This document shows positions 1 to 8,902 of a DNA stretch of 64,000 nucleotides, one piece after another. The notes under the pieces were generated by a model. It worked only from the letters and a program-made list of their open reading frames with translations. It did no database searches and had not been told where the DNA came from. Origin of the DNA: CAYVHU01 sp964451415 (GTDB lineage: Bacteria > Pseudomonadota > Alphaproteobacteria > Rhodospirillales > Magnetovibrionaceae); assembly GCA_964451415.1 (NCBI GenBank), contig CAYVHU010000006.1, positions 1-64,000 of the forward strand. Direction: 5' to 3'. How positions within the stretch are numbered: the stretch's first letter is position 1; each line of letters begins with the position of its first letter. The translations under genes and the position numbers were made by a program.

Positions 1-2
1 AA

Positions 3-1667
3 ATCTACGAGAAGATTCTACTTTCAAGTACCGCTAAAAATTGGGGGTATTACCAAATGATCTATATCGACCCGCCGTACAATACGGGTAATGACTTTTT
101 ATATGAAGATAACTTTGCTGAAAGTGGTTCTGATTTTCTTTTGCGATCAAACCAACAAGATGAAATGGGTGACCGTCTTGTAGCAAATACTGAAGCAAAT
201 GGCAGATTCCATTCAGATTGGCTTAGTCGCATTTTCTCTCGATTGAAGCTCGCCCGAACCTTGATGCGGGCGGATGGCATCATATACGTCAGTATTGATG
301 ATGGAGAAGTTAGTAATCTTCGGAAGGTAATGGACGAAATTTTTGGGGAAAAAAACTTTATTGCACAGTTGGTTTGGGAGAAAAAGAAAAAGGGTGCATT
401 TCTTTCTGGAGCTGCAACAAATATCAAAGAATATGTAATCTGCTACGCACGTTCCAAGCTTGAATTCCCAGGGTTAATTGGAGAGATTGCACGAGGTACT
501 GAAACTTATCCAGTTATAAAAACAACAAATACAAGAGGGATGCGCACAATCACGAAGGGAATTATTAGTAAATATCGAGAGAATAACCATACCCTCTTAA
601 AGGGAGCGCGAATTAGTTCGGGTAACATGGAAATGATTCTGCACTCTAATATGATCATCAGTGACGGAAAGCTAGAAGAAGACGTGCTTGTGGAATCAAA
701 TTGGATTTACTCACAAGACCTTATCAATAAATTTTCTGAGGATGGGTCTCTATACATAACTCAAGACTTATATTTTCGTCGAATAGTTTCGGAACCACGT
801 GAGAAAAAGCTTAAAGATTTGCTCCCAATGCGAGGAGCTGATGTGACGGGATTTGAATTTGTTTACAGTGATAACTTATTTTCGGATGGTTGGGGCACTA
901 ACGAAGACGGGTTTGACGAATTACATAGTATTTTCGGTAAGCAAGGGATAATGAGTTTTCCAAAGCCTTCAAAGCTTATTGGAAAATTACTTCTAGCCGC
1001 ATGTAGACATGACAAAGATGCCATTGTTCTCGACTTTTACGCAGGATCGGCGACGACTGCGCACGCGGTGATGAAATTAAATTCATGTGATGGCGGCGCG
1101 CGGAAGTTTTTCATGGTCCAGCTACCTGAGGTGTGCGATGAAAAATCAGAAGCCCTCAAGGCAGGGTATTCAACCATTGCCGAAATTAGTAAAGAGCGCA
1201 TTCGCCGCGCTGGTGCCAAGATACTCGAAGGCGAGTGCCACGAAGGCTGGAATAAGGATATCGGCCTCCGTGTCCTGAAAATCGACACATCGAATATGGC
1301 CGATGTGTACTACATGTCAGACACCGCAGATCAACAAGACCTGCTTTCAGCCGTCGATAACATCAAGCCTGGACGCGACAATCCAGAAGATTTGCTCTTC
1401 CAGGTTCTGCTCGACTGGGGCGTAGATCTGAGCCTGCCGATCCGCAAGGAAACCATTCAAGGGGAAATCGTCCTCTTCGTGGATGAGGATGCCCTGATTG
1501 CCTGTTTCGATACCGGCATAACCGAGGATCTGGTGAAAGAAATTGCCGCACACCAACCCTTGCGCGTCGTATTTCGTGACAACGGGTTTTCCTCCGACGC
1601 AGTGAAGATAAATGTCGATCAAATTTTCAAGCAGATGTCCCCGGGCACCGAAGTAAAATCCATTTAG
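3..1667 (+). CDS. mod: Type III restriction-modification methyltransferase subunit Mod (5' end cut by window)
   Basis: This is the N6-adenine DNA methyltransferase and specificity subunit of a Type III R-M system. The reading frame is open to the window edge, so the first methionine at 57 lies inside the protein and the true N terminus is missing; 554 residues are visible. The catalytic motif IV DPPYNTGNDF (69-98) comes before the SAM-binding LDFYAGSATTAHAVM (about 1030-1074), the order expected for beta-class Mod enzymes. The long stretch between them should be the target-recognition region. It is AT-rich (about 38-42% GC in sampled lines), while the last third is about 52-55%, which suggests a mosaic gene. 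res follows 10 bases downstream, so the two are very likely one operon. Confidence 0.93.
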   Translation: MYEKILLSSTAKNWGYYQMIYIDPPYNTGNDFLYEDNFAESGSDFLLRSNQQDEMGDRLVANTEANGRFHSDWLSRIFSRLKLARTLMRADGIIYVSIDDGEVSNLRKVMDEIFGEKNFIAQLVWEKKKKGAFLSGAATNIKEYVICYARSKLEFPGLIGEIARGTETYPVIKTTNTRGMRTITKGIISKYRENNHTLLKGARISSGNMEMILHSNMIISDGKLEEDVLVESNWIYSQDLINKFSEDGSLYITQDLYFRRIVSEPREKKLKDLLPMRGADVTGFEFVYSDNLFSDGWGTNEDGFDELHSIFGKQGIMSFPKPSKLIGKLLLAACRHDKDAIVLDFYAGSATTAHAVMKLNSCDGGARKFFMVQLPEVCDEKSEALKAGYSTIAEISKERIRRAGAKILEGECHEGWNKDIGLRVLKIDTSNMADVYYMSDTADQQDLLSAVDNIKPGRDNPEDLLFQVLLDWGVDLSLPIRKETIQGEIVLFVDEDALIACFDTGITEDLVKEIAAHQPLRVVFRDNGFSSDAVKINVDQIFKQMSPGTEVKSI

Positions 1668-1677
1668 GGGGGCGACG

Positions 1678-4600
1678 ATGAAATTCAAATTTAAAATCCA
1701 GCCCTATCAAACCAACGCGGTAGACTCCGTCATTGATTGTTTTTCCGGACAGCAAAACAACGCCAGCATTGGCTATCGTATCGACCCGGGTACCGTCAGG
1801 CAGGCAAGCGCCTACGATACCGGTTTCAAGAACGCCGATATCCAGCTAACGGATAATCAGGTTCTTGACAATATTCACGCCGCCCAGCGTCTGCAAAACT
1901 TGCCGCTTTCCGAAAAGCTAGTAATGAGCGCCGGATGTAAATTCAATCTTGATACCGAGATGGAAACGGGCACCGGCAAGACATACTGTTATATCAAAAC
2001 CATGTTTGAGATGAACAAGCGTTATGGCTGGAGCAAGTTCATAATCATGGTGCCCAGTATCGCGATCCGTGAGGGCGTCTATAAATCCCTGAAAATTACA
2101 GCAGATCACTTTACGGAATCCTACGGCAAGAAAATTCGCTTTTTCATCTACAATTCCAAGCGGCTGCACGAGCTTGAGAGTTTCTCGTCAGATGCAGGCA
2201 TCAATGTAATGGTGATCAATATCCAAGCCTTCAATGCAAGAGGTGCTGATAACCGACGCATTTACGATGAGTTGGATGACTTTCAGTCCCGCCGCCCCAT
2301 TGACGTGATCAGCAGTAACCGTCCTATCCTCATTCTTGATGAGCCTCAAAAAATGGAAGGCAAAGCCACGATGGAGGCTCTGCCCAAATTTAAACCGCTC
2401 ATGATTTTACGCTATTCAGCCACCCACAAAACAAATCACAATAAAATCCACCGGCTGGATGCGCTGGACGCCTACAACCAAAAACTCGTCAAAAAAATTG
2501 CTGTTCGCGGGATTGCTATACGCGGTTTGGCAGGCACAAACGCATATCTGTATCTGGAGTCCATTGAGATATCAAAAAAGGCCCCAGTAGCCCGTATTGA
2601 TATGGAAATAAAATTAAAGACGGGTGAAATCAAACGGAAGGTCATGCGCCTTGAGGCTGGCCGTGATTTATATGTTGTATCCGGTAATCTTGACCAATAT
2701 CGCGGCTTCACCATTTCTCAAATCGACTTCAACCAGGACACTGTGGAGTTCACAAACGGCCACTCCTTAACCGCTGGTGAGGCTACCGGTGACGTAACGG
2801 AAGCCACTATTCGCCGCATCCAAATCCGGGAAACGATCAAAGCGCATCTGGAAAAAGAAAAGCAGCTATTCACACAGGGCATTAAGGTTCTGTCACTTTT
2901 CTTCATTGATAAAGTCGCAAAATACCGCGACTACGATCAACCAGATGAAAACGGAGAATATGCGCGGATATTCGAAGAAGAGTATGAGATTCTCAAGGCA
3001 GAATATCTGGGTGAACTGGCCTTGGACAATGAAGCTTATCGAAAACACTTGGCGAGTATTGATGTTAGCCGGACCCACGACGGTTACTTTTCCATCGATA
3101 AAAAAACCAAACGCCTGAAAGACCCTAAAGTTGGGGCTCGCTCGGTCGATTCAGATGATGTCGACGCCTATGACCTAATCCTGAAGGATAAAGAGCGGCT
3201 CCTCTCATTTGAAGAACCCGTTCGCTTCATCTTCTCACACTCTGCCCTACGTGAAGGCTGGGACAACCCCAATGTCTTTGTCATGTGCATGCTTAAACAT
3301 AGTGACAACACAATATCACGCCGCCAGGAAGTCGGACGCGGATTGCGTTTATCGGTCAATAAAGATGGTGATCGAATTGATCACCCGGCGACGGTGCATG
3401 ACATAAATGTTCTGACCGTTGTCGCCAGCGAAAGCTACAAGGATTTTGTGACAACCTTACAGAAGGAAATTAGTGAATCTCTCTCTTCCCGTCCAAGAAA
3501 AGCGGACGAGGCTTATTTCACAGGCAAAACAATCAAGACCGATACGGGTACCATGGAAATAACGTCTGCTATGGCAAAGCAGGTTTACCGCTACCTCATC
3601 AAGAACGATTACACCGATGATACCGACCAGGTTTCCCAAGATTATCATACGGCAAAAGAAGCAGGGACACTTGCTCCACTGCCAGCCGAGCTTGCCCCCC
3701 ATGCAGAGCAAATATTTGCCTTGATTGACAGTGTCTTCAGTGAGGCACAGTTGCCGGAAGTCGGGGATGACCGTAAGCCAAAAATCAATCCGCTAAACGC
3801 CAACTTTGATAAGAAGGCATTTCAAGAGCTCTGGAGCCGCATCAATCACAAAGCGGTTTATCGGGTTGAGTTTGATTCTGATGAGCTTGTGCAAAAATGT
3901 ATTGGTGCATTGAACAAAGAACTACGAGTGACGCCCTTGAAGTACACGATACAGGCGGGGATTCAGAATGCACAGATCTCCGATACTCAGCTAAAAGACG
4001 GCGACAGTTTTCAGGTGCAGGAAACAACGACCGAACACGGTGGATCGGTTCATTCTCTGGTTAAATACGATTTGTTAGGAAACCTTGCGGAAAACACCAA
4101 TTTAACCCGCAAAACCGTCGCAGATATTCTAACCAAAATTGAACCCTCTATTTTTGCCCAGTTTAAGCAAAACCCCGAGCACTTCATCTCTGAGGCTTCC
4201 CGCCTGATCAGCGAACAGAAAGCCACGATCATTATCGAGCGTCTGAGCTATGACGAAGTCGCCGATCAATATGAGTCTGATATATTCACTGCCAATCAGA
4301 GCAAACAGGACTTCACCAAAGCCGGACAAAAACTAAAAAATCATATCTACGACTATGTAATCACCGATTCCGATGTAGAACGGAAATTCGTCGCAGAGCT
4401 GGATACTAGCACTGAGGTTATTGTTTACGCCAAATTGCCTCGTGGCTTCCTCATCCCGACACCTGTGGGTGATTACAATCCCGACTGGGCAATCTCTTTC
4501 AAGGAAGGGAACGTTAAACACATTTACTTCGTGGCAGAAACCAAAGGCACAATGTCATCCATGGAGCTGCGGGGCATAGAAAAAACAAAAATTGAGTGCG

Positions 4601-4716
4601 CACGGAAATTCTTTGATGAACTCAATCGTAAAATTACTGCCGATAACGTCAAATACGATGTCGTCACGGACTACGGGAAACTAATGGATGTCGTCGGGTT
4701 AAAGGCGGCATCATGA
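1678..4716 (+). CDS. res: Type III restriction enzyme Res subunit (helicase/endonuclease)
   Basis: ATP-dependent translocase and nuclease that works with Mod to cut unmodified DNA. The 1012 residues show the superfamily 2 helicase order: Walker A ETGTGKTY near residues 95-102, the DEPQ box in ILDEPQKME near 219-226, and motif VI SRRQEVGRGLRL near 546-557. A PD-(D/E)xK nuclease sits at the C terminus, with NPDW near 931 and AETKG near 953. Length matches the family. The start has a strong G-rich Shine-Dalgarno (TTAGGGGGGCGACG) directly before ATG and lies 10 bases after mod. All catalytic motifs are intact, so the system appears functional if mod is complete upstream. Confidence 0.95.
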   Translation: MKFKFKIQPYQTNAVDSVIDCFSGQQNNASIGYRIDPGTVRQASAYDTGFKNADIQLTDNQVLDNIHAAQRLQNLPLSEKLVMSAGCKFNLDTEMETGTGKTYCYIKTMFEMNKRYGWSKFIIMVPSIAIREGVYKSLKITADHFTESYGKKIRFFIYNSKRLHELESFSSDAGINVMVINIQAFNARGADNRRIYDELDDFQSRRPIDVISSNRPILILDEPQKMEGKATMEALPKFKPLMILRYSATHKTNHNKIHRLDALDAYNQKLVKKIAVRGIAIRGLAGTNAYLYLESIEISKKAPVARIDMEIKLKTGEIKRKVMRLEAGRDLYVVSGNLDQYRGFTISQIDFNQDTVEFTNGHSLTAGEATGDVTEATIRRIQIRETIKAHLEKEKQLFTQGIKVLSLFFIDKVAKYRDYDQPDENGEYARIFEEEYEILKAEYLGELALDNEAYRKHLASIDVSRTHDGYFSIDKKTKRLKDPKVGARSVDSDDVDAYDLILKDKERLLSFEEPVRFIFSHSALREGWDNPNVFVMCMLKHSDNTISRRQEVGRGLRLSVNKDGDRIDHPATVHDINVLTVVASESYKDFVTTLQKEISESLSSRPRKADEAYFTGKTIKTDTGTMEITSAMAKQVYRYLIKNDYTDDTDQVSQDYHTAKEAGTLAPLPAELAPHAEQIFALIDSVFSEAQLPEVGDDRKPKINPLNANFDKKAFQELWSRINHKAVYRVEFDSDELVQKCIGALNKELRVTPLKYTIQAGIQNAQISDTQLKDGDSFQVQETTTEHGGSVHSLVKYDLLGNLAENTNLTRKTVADILTKIEPSIFAQFKQNPEHFISEASRLISEQKATIIIERLSYDEVADQYESDIFTANQSKQDFTKAGQKLKNHIYDYVITDSDVERKFVAELDTSTEVIVYAKLPRGFLIPTPVGDYNPDWAISFKEGNVKHIYFVAETKGTMSSMELRGIEKTKIECARKFFDELNRKITADNVKYDVVTDYGKLMDVVGLKAAS

Positions 4717-4880
4717 TTGGGTAAGCAAGAAAATATACGAACCAAAAATTTAGCTGCCTTGGTAGAGATGTGTGAGGTGCACCTGAGAAAATACGGGAAA
4801 ATTATGGACACGAGAGAGTTGAAGTGTCGATAGAAGAATCATCGCCCAGAGAACGCAAAAGTAGATCCCCCATTTTTTTC

Positions 4881-4931
4881 ATGTTACAAAACATCGTACA
4901 GAAACAGAAACTGTCTGATGGAACGTAACAT
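4881..4931. promoter_or_regulatory. Inverted repeat over the abiEi start, candidate AbiEi operator
   Basis: ATGTTAC (4881-4887) and its exact complement GTAACAT (4925-4931) lie 37 bases apart; the second arm covers the first base of the TTG start. Between them is a smaller dyad, ACAG...CTGT. AbiEi antitoxins are known to bind inverted repeats upstream of their own operon and repress it, so an autoregulatory site is a reasonable inference. The rest of 4717-4930 shows no convincing gene. Confidence 0.5.
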
Positions 4932-5554
4932 TGGCCACGAACAGTCCCCCGACGCAAAGAGAGCACCTGGTTCGTCTTCTTGGTGAGCAGACACTGGCAC
5001 GCACCAAGGAGCTGATAACCGCAGGCATTGCAGCGACAACGATCTCGCGCGCAGTCAGGGACGGTGATGTCCTACGCATCTCTCGCGGTCTTTATCAGCT
5101 TCCGGGTGAAGAGGTTGATGCGGATCAAACACTGGCCGAAGCATCCAAACAGGTGCCCAAAGGCATTATCTGCATGATTTCCGCACTTTCCTATCACGGG
5201 CTTACGGACCAGATGCCGCGCAAGGTTTGGGTGGCTATCGGTGCGAAGGCCTGGAAACCGAATATCTGTTACCCACCGCTGCGAATTGTTCGCTTCAGAA
5301 ACCCCAACTTCAAGTATGGGGTTGGACGTTATTCGATCGCCAACATTGATGTCCCTATTTACTCGGTGGCCAAGTCCCTGGCCGATGCGTTTAGAAACCC
5401 CAAACTGCTCGATAGATCTGTTGCAATAGAATGCCTCCGCAATGCGCTTACCAGTCGCAAGGCTACGCCCGCCGAAATCGCCGACGCGGCAAAACATTGC
5501 GGGGCCTGGAACCGGATGCGCCCCTATCTGGAGGCGATGACACACAATGGCTAA
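4931..5554 (+). CDS. abiEi: Type IV antitoxin / autorepressor, AbiEi family
   Basis: Antitoxin of the AbiE abortive-infection system. The 207 residues begin with a winged-helix domain (about residues 10-60, including ITAGIAATTISRAVRDG and RISRGLYQLP), followed by the AbiEi C-terminal domain (ISALSYHGLTDQMP, then DAFRNPKL near 155). A TTG start is chosen because an in-frame stop lies at 4916-4918 and no ATG occurs before the winged helix. The gene overlaps the toxin gene by 8 bases, the usual arrangement for translational coupling of this pair. In the known system the antitoxin does not bind the toxin directly and represses the operon. Confidence 0.87.
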   Translation: MATNSPPTQREHLVRLLGEQTLARTKELITAGIAATTISRAVRDGDVLRISRGLYQLPGEEVDADQTLAEASKQVPKGIICMISALSYHGLTDQMPRKVWVAIGAKAWKPNICYPPLRIVRFRNPNFKYGVGRYSIANIDVPIYSVAKSLADAFRNPKLLDRSVAIECLRNALTSRKATPAEIADAAKHCGAWNRMRPYLEAMTHNG

Positions 5555-6410
5555 CCCCCCTAAAAACATGGCGGCCTCGGTTCGCCAGCGTCTGCTCAAT
5601 ATCGCGAGGGAAAAAGGGCGTGTTTTTGAAGTCGTCCTGGTTGCCTACGGACTTGAACGTCTTATCACCCGACTGTCCATCTCAAATCAAAGAAATAATT
5701 TTGTCCTTAAGGGGGGAATGCTGGTTACGCTTTGGACGAACGATGAAAACCGGGTTACGAGAGACGCGGATTTTCTCGGTTATGGAGAATCGACTGAGGA
5801 TCATTTGAAGGCAGTTTTCACAGAAGTTATGGAAATAGAGGTGGACGATGGCCTTGTCTTCGATGTCAGCGCCCTCACGTCTGCGCCAATTCGAGAAGAT
5901 CAGGAATATGGGGGTGTGCGTTTGAAAACAACGGCCTCTATCGGATCAACACGGATTCCGATCACTATCGATATTGGATTTGGGGACGCGCTTGCGCAAG
6001 CGGGCGACACGATTGACTATCCATCCTTGCTTAATATGCCGAGTGCAAATATCCGTGCCTATCCGCCGGAAATGGTTATTGCCGAGAAATTCCAGGCAAT
6101 CGTAACACTCGGTTTGGCAAATGGACGGATGAAAGATTTTTATGATCTATGGGCCATTCCCAATTCGCAGACCATAGAGCCGGTCAATCTCGAGGCCGCA
6201 ATTCGTGCAACGTTCAAGCGGCGGAATACTGTGATACCAAGTGTGCTGCCGGTTGGCCTCTCTCCCGAATTCGTCAATGATAGACAGAAGATTACACAAT
6301 GGGCGGCATATGCTGCATCAATTGGTGCCAGCGTACCTCCTCTTGACGTCATCGTCGAAACGATTTGGTCCTATATTGGCCCGGCTTGCAAACGTCTGAA
6401 CAGCGAATAA
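5547..6410 (+). CDS. abiEii: Type IV toxin, AbiEii nucleotidyltransferase
   Basis: Toxin of the AbiE pair, a DUF1814 nucleotidyltransferase; characterised members block growth after phage infection. The 287 residues contain the nucleotidyltransferase signature KGGMLVTLW followed by RDADF (about residues 54-76), where GG and the DxD aspartates bind nucleotide and metal. They also contain the AEKFQAIV motif near 178 and MKDFYDLW near 195, matching the four conserved motifs of the family. It overlaps abiEi by 8 bases and ends 70 bases before the candidate oriT. All expected catalytic residues are present. Confidence 0.9.
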   Translation: MANPPKNMAASVRQRLLNIAREKGRVFEVVLVAYGLERLITRLSISNQRNNFVLKGGMLVTLWTNDENRVTRDADFLGYGESTEDHLKAVFTEVMEIEVDDGLVFDVSALTSAPIREDQEYGGVRLKTTASIGSTRIPITIDIGFGDALAQAGDTIDYPSLLNMPSANIRAYPPEMVIAEKFQAIVTLGLANGRMKDFYDLWAIPNSQTIEPVNLEAAIRATFKRRNTVIPSVLPVGLSPEFVNDRQKITQWAAYAASIGASVPPLDVIVETIWSYIGPACKRLNSE

Positions 6411-6479
6411 TGAGCGTCAGCAAAACATTCTAAGAACCGTTGAGCACCCCGTGCGAATAAGCCCATGCCACTGGCAGGC

Positions 6480-6515
6480 GTGAAGTGGTACCACTTTACA
6501 TGTCCTGCCCTCCGA
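6480..6515 (+). other. oriT: Candidate IncP/RP4-type origin of transfer (oriT) with nic site
   Basis: A 10-base inverted repeat with one mismatch (GTGAAGTGGT 6480-6489, ACCACTTTAC 6490-6499) is followed at once by ATGTCCTGCCC (6500-6510). In RP4 the TraJ-binding repeat ends ...CTTCAC and is followed by the nic region TATCCTG/CCCG, so spacing and core agree closely; the predicted nick is between G6507 and C6508. It lies upstream of traK, as in IncP plasmids, where traK starts next to oriT. The remainder of 6411-6711 shows no gene. Confidence 0.75.
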
Positions 6516-6711
6516 CGACAGGATAAAATCCGTTACATTTCGATCACTCCTGATGATGTTCATTCTCAATCGATGACCATCGTTTATCTTTGATTTTTCA
6601 GGGAATTTTTGCCAGATCTCTGGGTTCAGACCTAATCTTTTTCGTTGTTTTGTGTTATTGTCTGATCTAATCGGACAACGTGGATCAGGCAGATTGGGAA
6701 AGTGCAAAATC

Positions 6712-7047
6712 ATGACACCTTGGGGACGAGCGCGAATTGAAGTTCTTATATTTAAAGAGCACATCGCGTGTGAACTACAACGCGGGGTTCCCATGAAACA
6801 AATTCATGACGCCCTGGTTCGCAGCGGTCGAATGACGGTGACGTACAACAGTTTTCGCCGTCAGCTTCAGCCCATCCGTGAAGCTCTCAAACCGATCTCA
6901 TGGGACATAAAACCAGATGACGCCAAGCACACACCACCGTTGCCAACGCAACGGGTGAAGAAGCCCATGCCTCCACACCAGTCGGACAGCAAACCGACTG
7001 GCCGCTTTCACTATGACCCGTCCTGCAAAGTGGAGGATTTCTTTTAA
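6712..7047 (+). CDS. traK: Relaxosome protein TraK (IncP type)
   Basis: TraK binds oriT and helps assemble the relaxosome during conjugation. The 111-residue protein has the family layout: a helical DNA-binding N terminus (FKEHIACELQRGVPMKQIH, then GRMTVTYNSFRRQL), a proline- and lysine-rich linker, and a short conserved tail with TGRFHYDP and EDFF. RP4 TraK has the same layout, with a TG-F tail ending in acidic and hydrophobic residues. The ATG at 6712 is chosen over an in-frame upstream start at 6652 because GGGAAAG precedes it and homology begins there. oriT lies about 200 bases upstream; traJ and traI are not seen. Confidence 0.82.
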   Translation: MTPWGRARIEVLIFKEHIACELQRGVPMKQIHDALVRSGRMTVTYNSFRRQLQPIREALKPISWDIKPDDAKHTPPLPTQRVKKPMPPHQSDSKPTGRFHYDPSCKVEDFF

Positions 7048-7199
7048 GGGACTTGTTTTTCAAACAGGGCGCGGAGTTGACCGAACAGACATGGGCGCAC
7101 GTCACTCGACATGGCGAAATTGAACCGCCGGGCGTCGAATTTTAGGCGGACGTATTCCTTCGGTGTTACGTGCGCCTTGATGGTGGACGAGCGTTTTTC

Positions 7200-7430
7200 T
7201 CACCCATGGCCGGGAACCATCAAACGCGCCTGCAATAGTTTTTGTGCGATGATCAGGTTGTCGATGCGCGCTTGCAGAATCTTTCGTTCCATCTCATCTG
7301 GCTCCGTGGTTAAACGAGAACTGAGCCGCACGATTTGATTGGCCAGAAAGAGGCGGATTTTATCCGCCGCTTCTGCCGAGGTCACGGGATCATCGGATAG
7401 CTGCTTTTCGATGTCACAATTCATGGGCAT
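7200..7430 (-). CDS. Small helical protein downstream of traL (traM position)
   Basis: A 76-residue protein that I do not recognise by sequence. It is predicted mostly helical, with alternating charged and leucine-rich stretches (ADKIRLFLANQIVRL, KLLQARL) suggestive of a coiled coil. It starts 3 bases after the traL stop on the same strand, so it is probably co-translated with traL. In RP4, traM follows traL, so this may be a shortened functional equivalent, but that rests on position only. Its 3' end faces traK, leaving a convergent gap (7048-7199) with no visible gene. Confidence 0.55.
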   Translation of the reverse strand: MPMNCDIEKQLSDDPVTSAEAADKIRLFLANQIVRLSSRLTTEPDEMERKILQARIDNLIIAQKLLQARLMVPGHG

Positions 7431-7433
7431 ATC

Positions 7434-8159
7434 CTACAAACAAGCCTGGTCAATCTGTTGAGTGATCCCGCGTTGGATCATCGTCAGGCGCTGGCGGGTC
7501 ATGATCGTGAAATCCGATGTCGCCAAGGCTTCCTTGAACGTCAGTCGAGCTTGCAACATGCGCGCGAAATCAAACCCGAAAGTTTGTTTGTTCAATTCAT
7601 CCAACCGGATGAACGCATGGACCTGGTGAGACGCATTTTTCAGCAACCTGGAGTTCTCAACGGATACGCCGTTCATCTCCGGCTTACCGAAATAACCGTT
7701 TAACCAAATCACGACCGGAACGTTCGAAAAGTTCACCAGCAAGGCCTCAAGCCCGTTCAGGGTATCCAGCATCGCCGGACCACCGGTCACGACGCTATGC
7801 AGTTTGACGTCGTGGCCCTGCTCGCGCAGAAACGAAATGACATTGTTGTCTTTCAGGTAGGCGCACAACGGCAGGAATGTGGAGGCTCCATTGTCGATCA
7901 CCACGGCGGAATTTTCCGGCGCATTGATCAGCATTTCAATAAATCGATCAAACTCACGAACATCCACATTGCCGTCGTCAAGAATATCGATGGTGCTCAC
8001 GTTGAGCGCCTTGTAGGAGCCAAAGGTGCGGTTGACAGGGTCGGTGTCCAGACACATCGTCTCGATGCCCTGGTTTCGATAATGCTGCGCCAACAGCGAT
8101 GCGACCAAAGACTTGCCGACGCCGCCTTTACCTTGCAAAACAAAATTGATCATGGCCAT
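7434..8159 (-). CDS. traL: Conjugal transfer ATPase TraL (ParA-like)
   Basis: A ParA/MinD-type P-loop ATPase of the IncP transfer region. The 241 residues equal the length I recall for RP4 TraL. They start with LQGKGGVGKS (deviant Walker A, about residues 8-17), then CLDTDPVNRTFGSYKALNV, VVIDNGAS (Walker B region), VVTGGPAMLDT, and a C-terminal LTFKEAL...TIMTRQRL stretch typical of TraL. It follows the helix-turn-helix gene by 25 bases and precedes the small gene by 3, forming one minus-strand unit. Unlike RP4, where traK and traL run in the same direction, here they converge, so the module has been rearranged. Confidence 0.88.
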   Translation of the reverse strand: MAMINFVLQGKGGVGKSLVASLLAQHYRNQGIETMCLDTDPVNRTFGSYKALNVSTIDILDDGNVDVREFDRFIEMLINAPENSAVVIDNGASTFLPLCAYLKDNNVISFLREQGHDVKLHSVVTGGPAMLDTLNGLEALLVNFSNVPVVIWLNGYFGKPEMNGVSVENSRLLKNASHQVHAFIRLDELNKQTFGFDFARMLQARLTFKEALATSDFTIMTRQRLTMIQRGITQQIDQACL

Positions 8160-8184
8160 GGGTGAGGTTCCTTTTCAATTGTTG

Positions 8185-8784
8185 TTAGGGATGATTTTCC
8201 ACGTACACCGCCGCCCATCCCAGAAAGGCCTTGTCCGGGTTTTTGGGGGGCGTACCTTTTTTCAGCATTGCTGCACGCCATTCTTCTTCCAGGAATTCAA
8301 TGTTGCGGCCTTGAAATCTTTCCGTGGCTTTTTCGAAACACACCTGCGAGATGTGAACCAGTGAGATGTTCTGGGGGGGATTAAGGTGGGTGTTTAAGTG
8401 ATCTTGGTTTTGTTTTGTTGGTATATCGTGCGGTTCACCATCGATGGATTTACCATCGTTCGTTTTTGATACGATGGTGGCTCGCGGTAAGTTCGGCGTG
8501 TCCGTAACGACGTGTTCCCAAACGAAATGCCCGTTACCATCTCGCCTTCTGATTTGAAGCAGAAAACCGAAGGCTTCCAATTCTTTTCTGACCTTCACCC
8601 ACCTTGGGCGAGAGAGCCCCAGCACCCTCTGAACGTGGCTCACGCGCACTTCCCAACCATCTGGACGCCCAATGAGCCACCCCAGCACCAGACGCGTCTC
8701 TGTGCGCATTCTTGTGTCTTCGAGGATGTCGTCGGGAATCGCGGAGAAGGACCGGCGTTTATGGATTTTCACCGTGCTGCTCAT
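8185..8784 (-). CDS. Helix-turn-helix protein, possible replication or control protein of the element
   Basis: The 199-residue protein has an N-terminal winged-helix-like region (residues about 25-80, including VSHVQRVLGLSRPRWVKVRKEL and GFLLQIRR). This resembles plasmid initiator or DnaD-type helix-turn-helix domains found in mobile elements. A polar linker follows, then a short C-terminal domain ending LGWAAVYVENHP. The exact role is not recognisable. It is the first gene of the minus-strand traL unit and the last element gene before tRNA-Arg, so it probably controls or replicates the element. Two small palindromes lie between its start and the tRNA (8801-8902). Confidence 0.6.
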   Translation of the reverse strand: MSSTVKIHKRRSFSAIPDDILEDTRMRTETRLVLGWLIGRPDGWEVRVSHVQRVLGLSRPRWVKVRKELEAFGFLLQIRRRDGNGHFVWEHVVTDTPNLPRATIVSKTNDGKSIDGEPHDIPTKQNQDHLNTHLNPPQNISLVHISQVCFEKATERFQGRNIEFLEEEWRAAMLKKGTPPKNPDKAFLGWAAVYVENHP

Positions 8785-8800
8785 TGAGGAATTCCCTCAG

Positions 8801-8902
8801 CAACACGATGTTGTGCTCCGCACCTCGGAAGACAACACGGAGAAATCGAACGCATTCTACGACTATTATGCGTACCTTTGGCAAACTTGAGATTTTGCCA
8901 AA
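8801..8902. promoter_or_regulatory. Two palindromes upstream of the helix-turn-helix gene
   Basis: CAACACGATGTTG (8801-8813) is a 5-base-arm palindrome, and TTTGGCAAA (8877-8885) pairs exactly with TTTGCCAAA (8894-8902). They lie between the first gene of the minus-strand unit and the tRNA end, where its promoter must be, and may be operators for the helix-turn-helix protein or recombination sites for an integrase. No test is possible from sequence alone. Confidence 0.4.
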
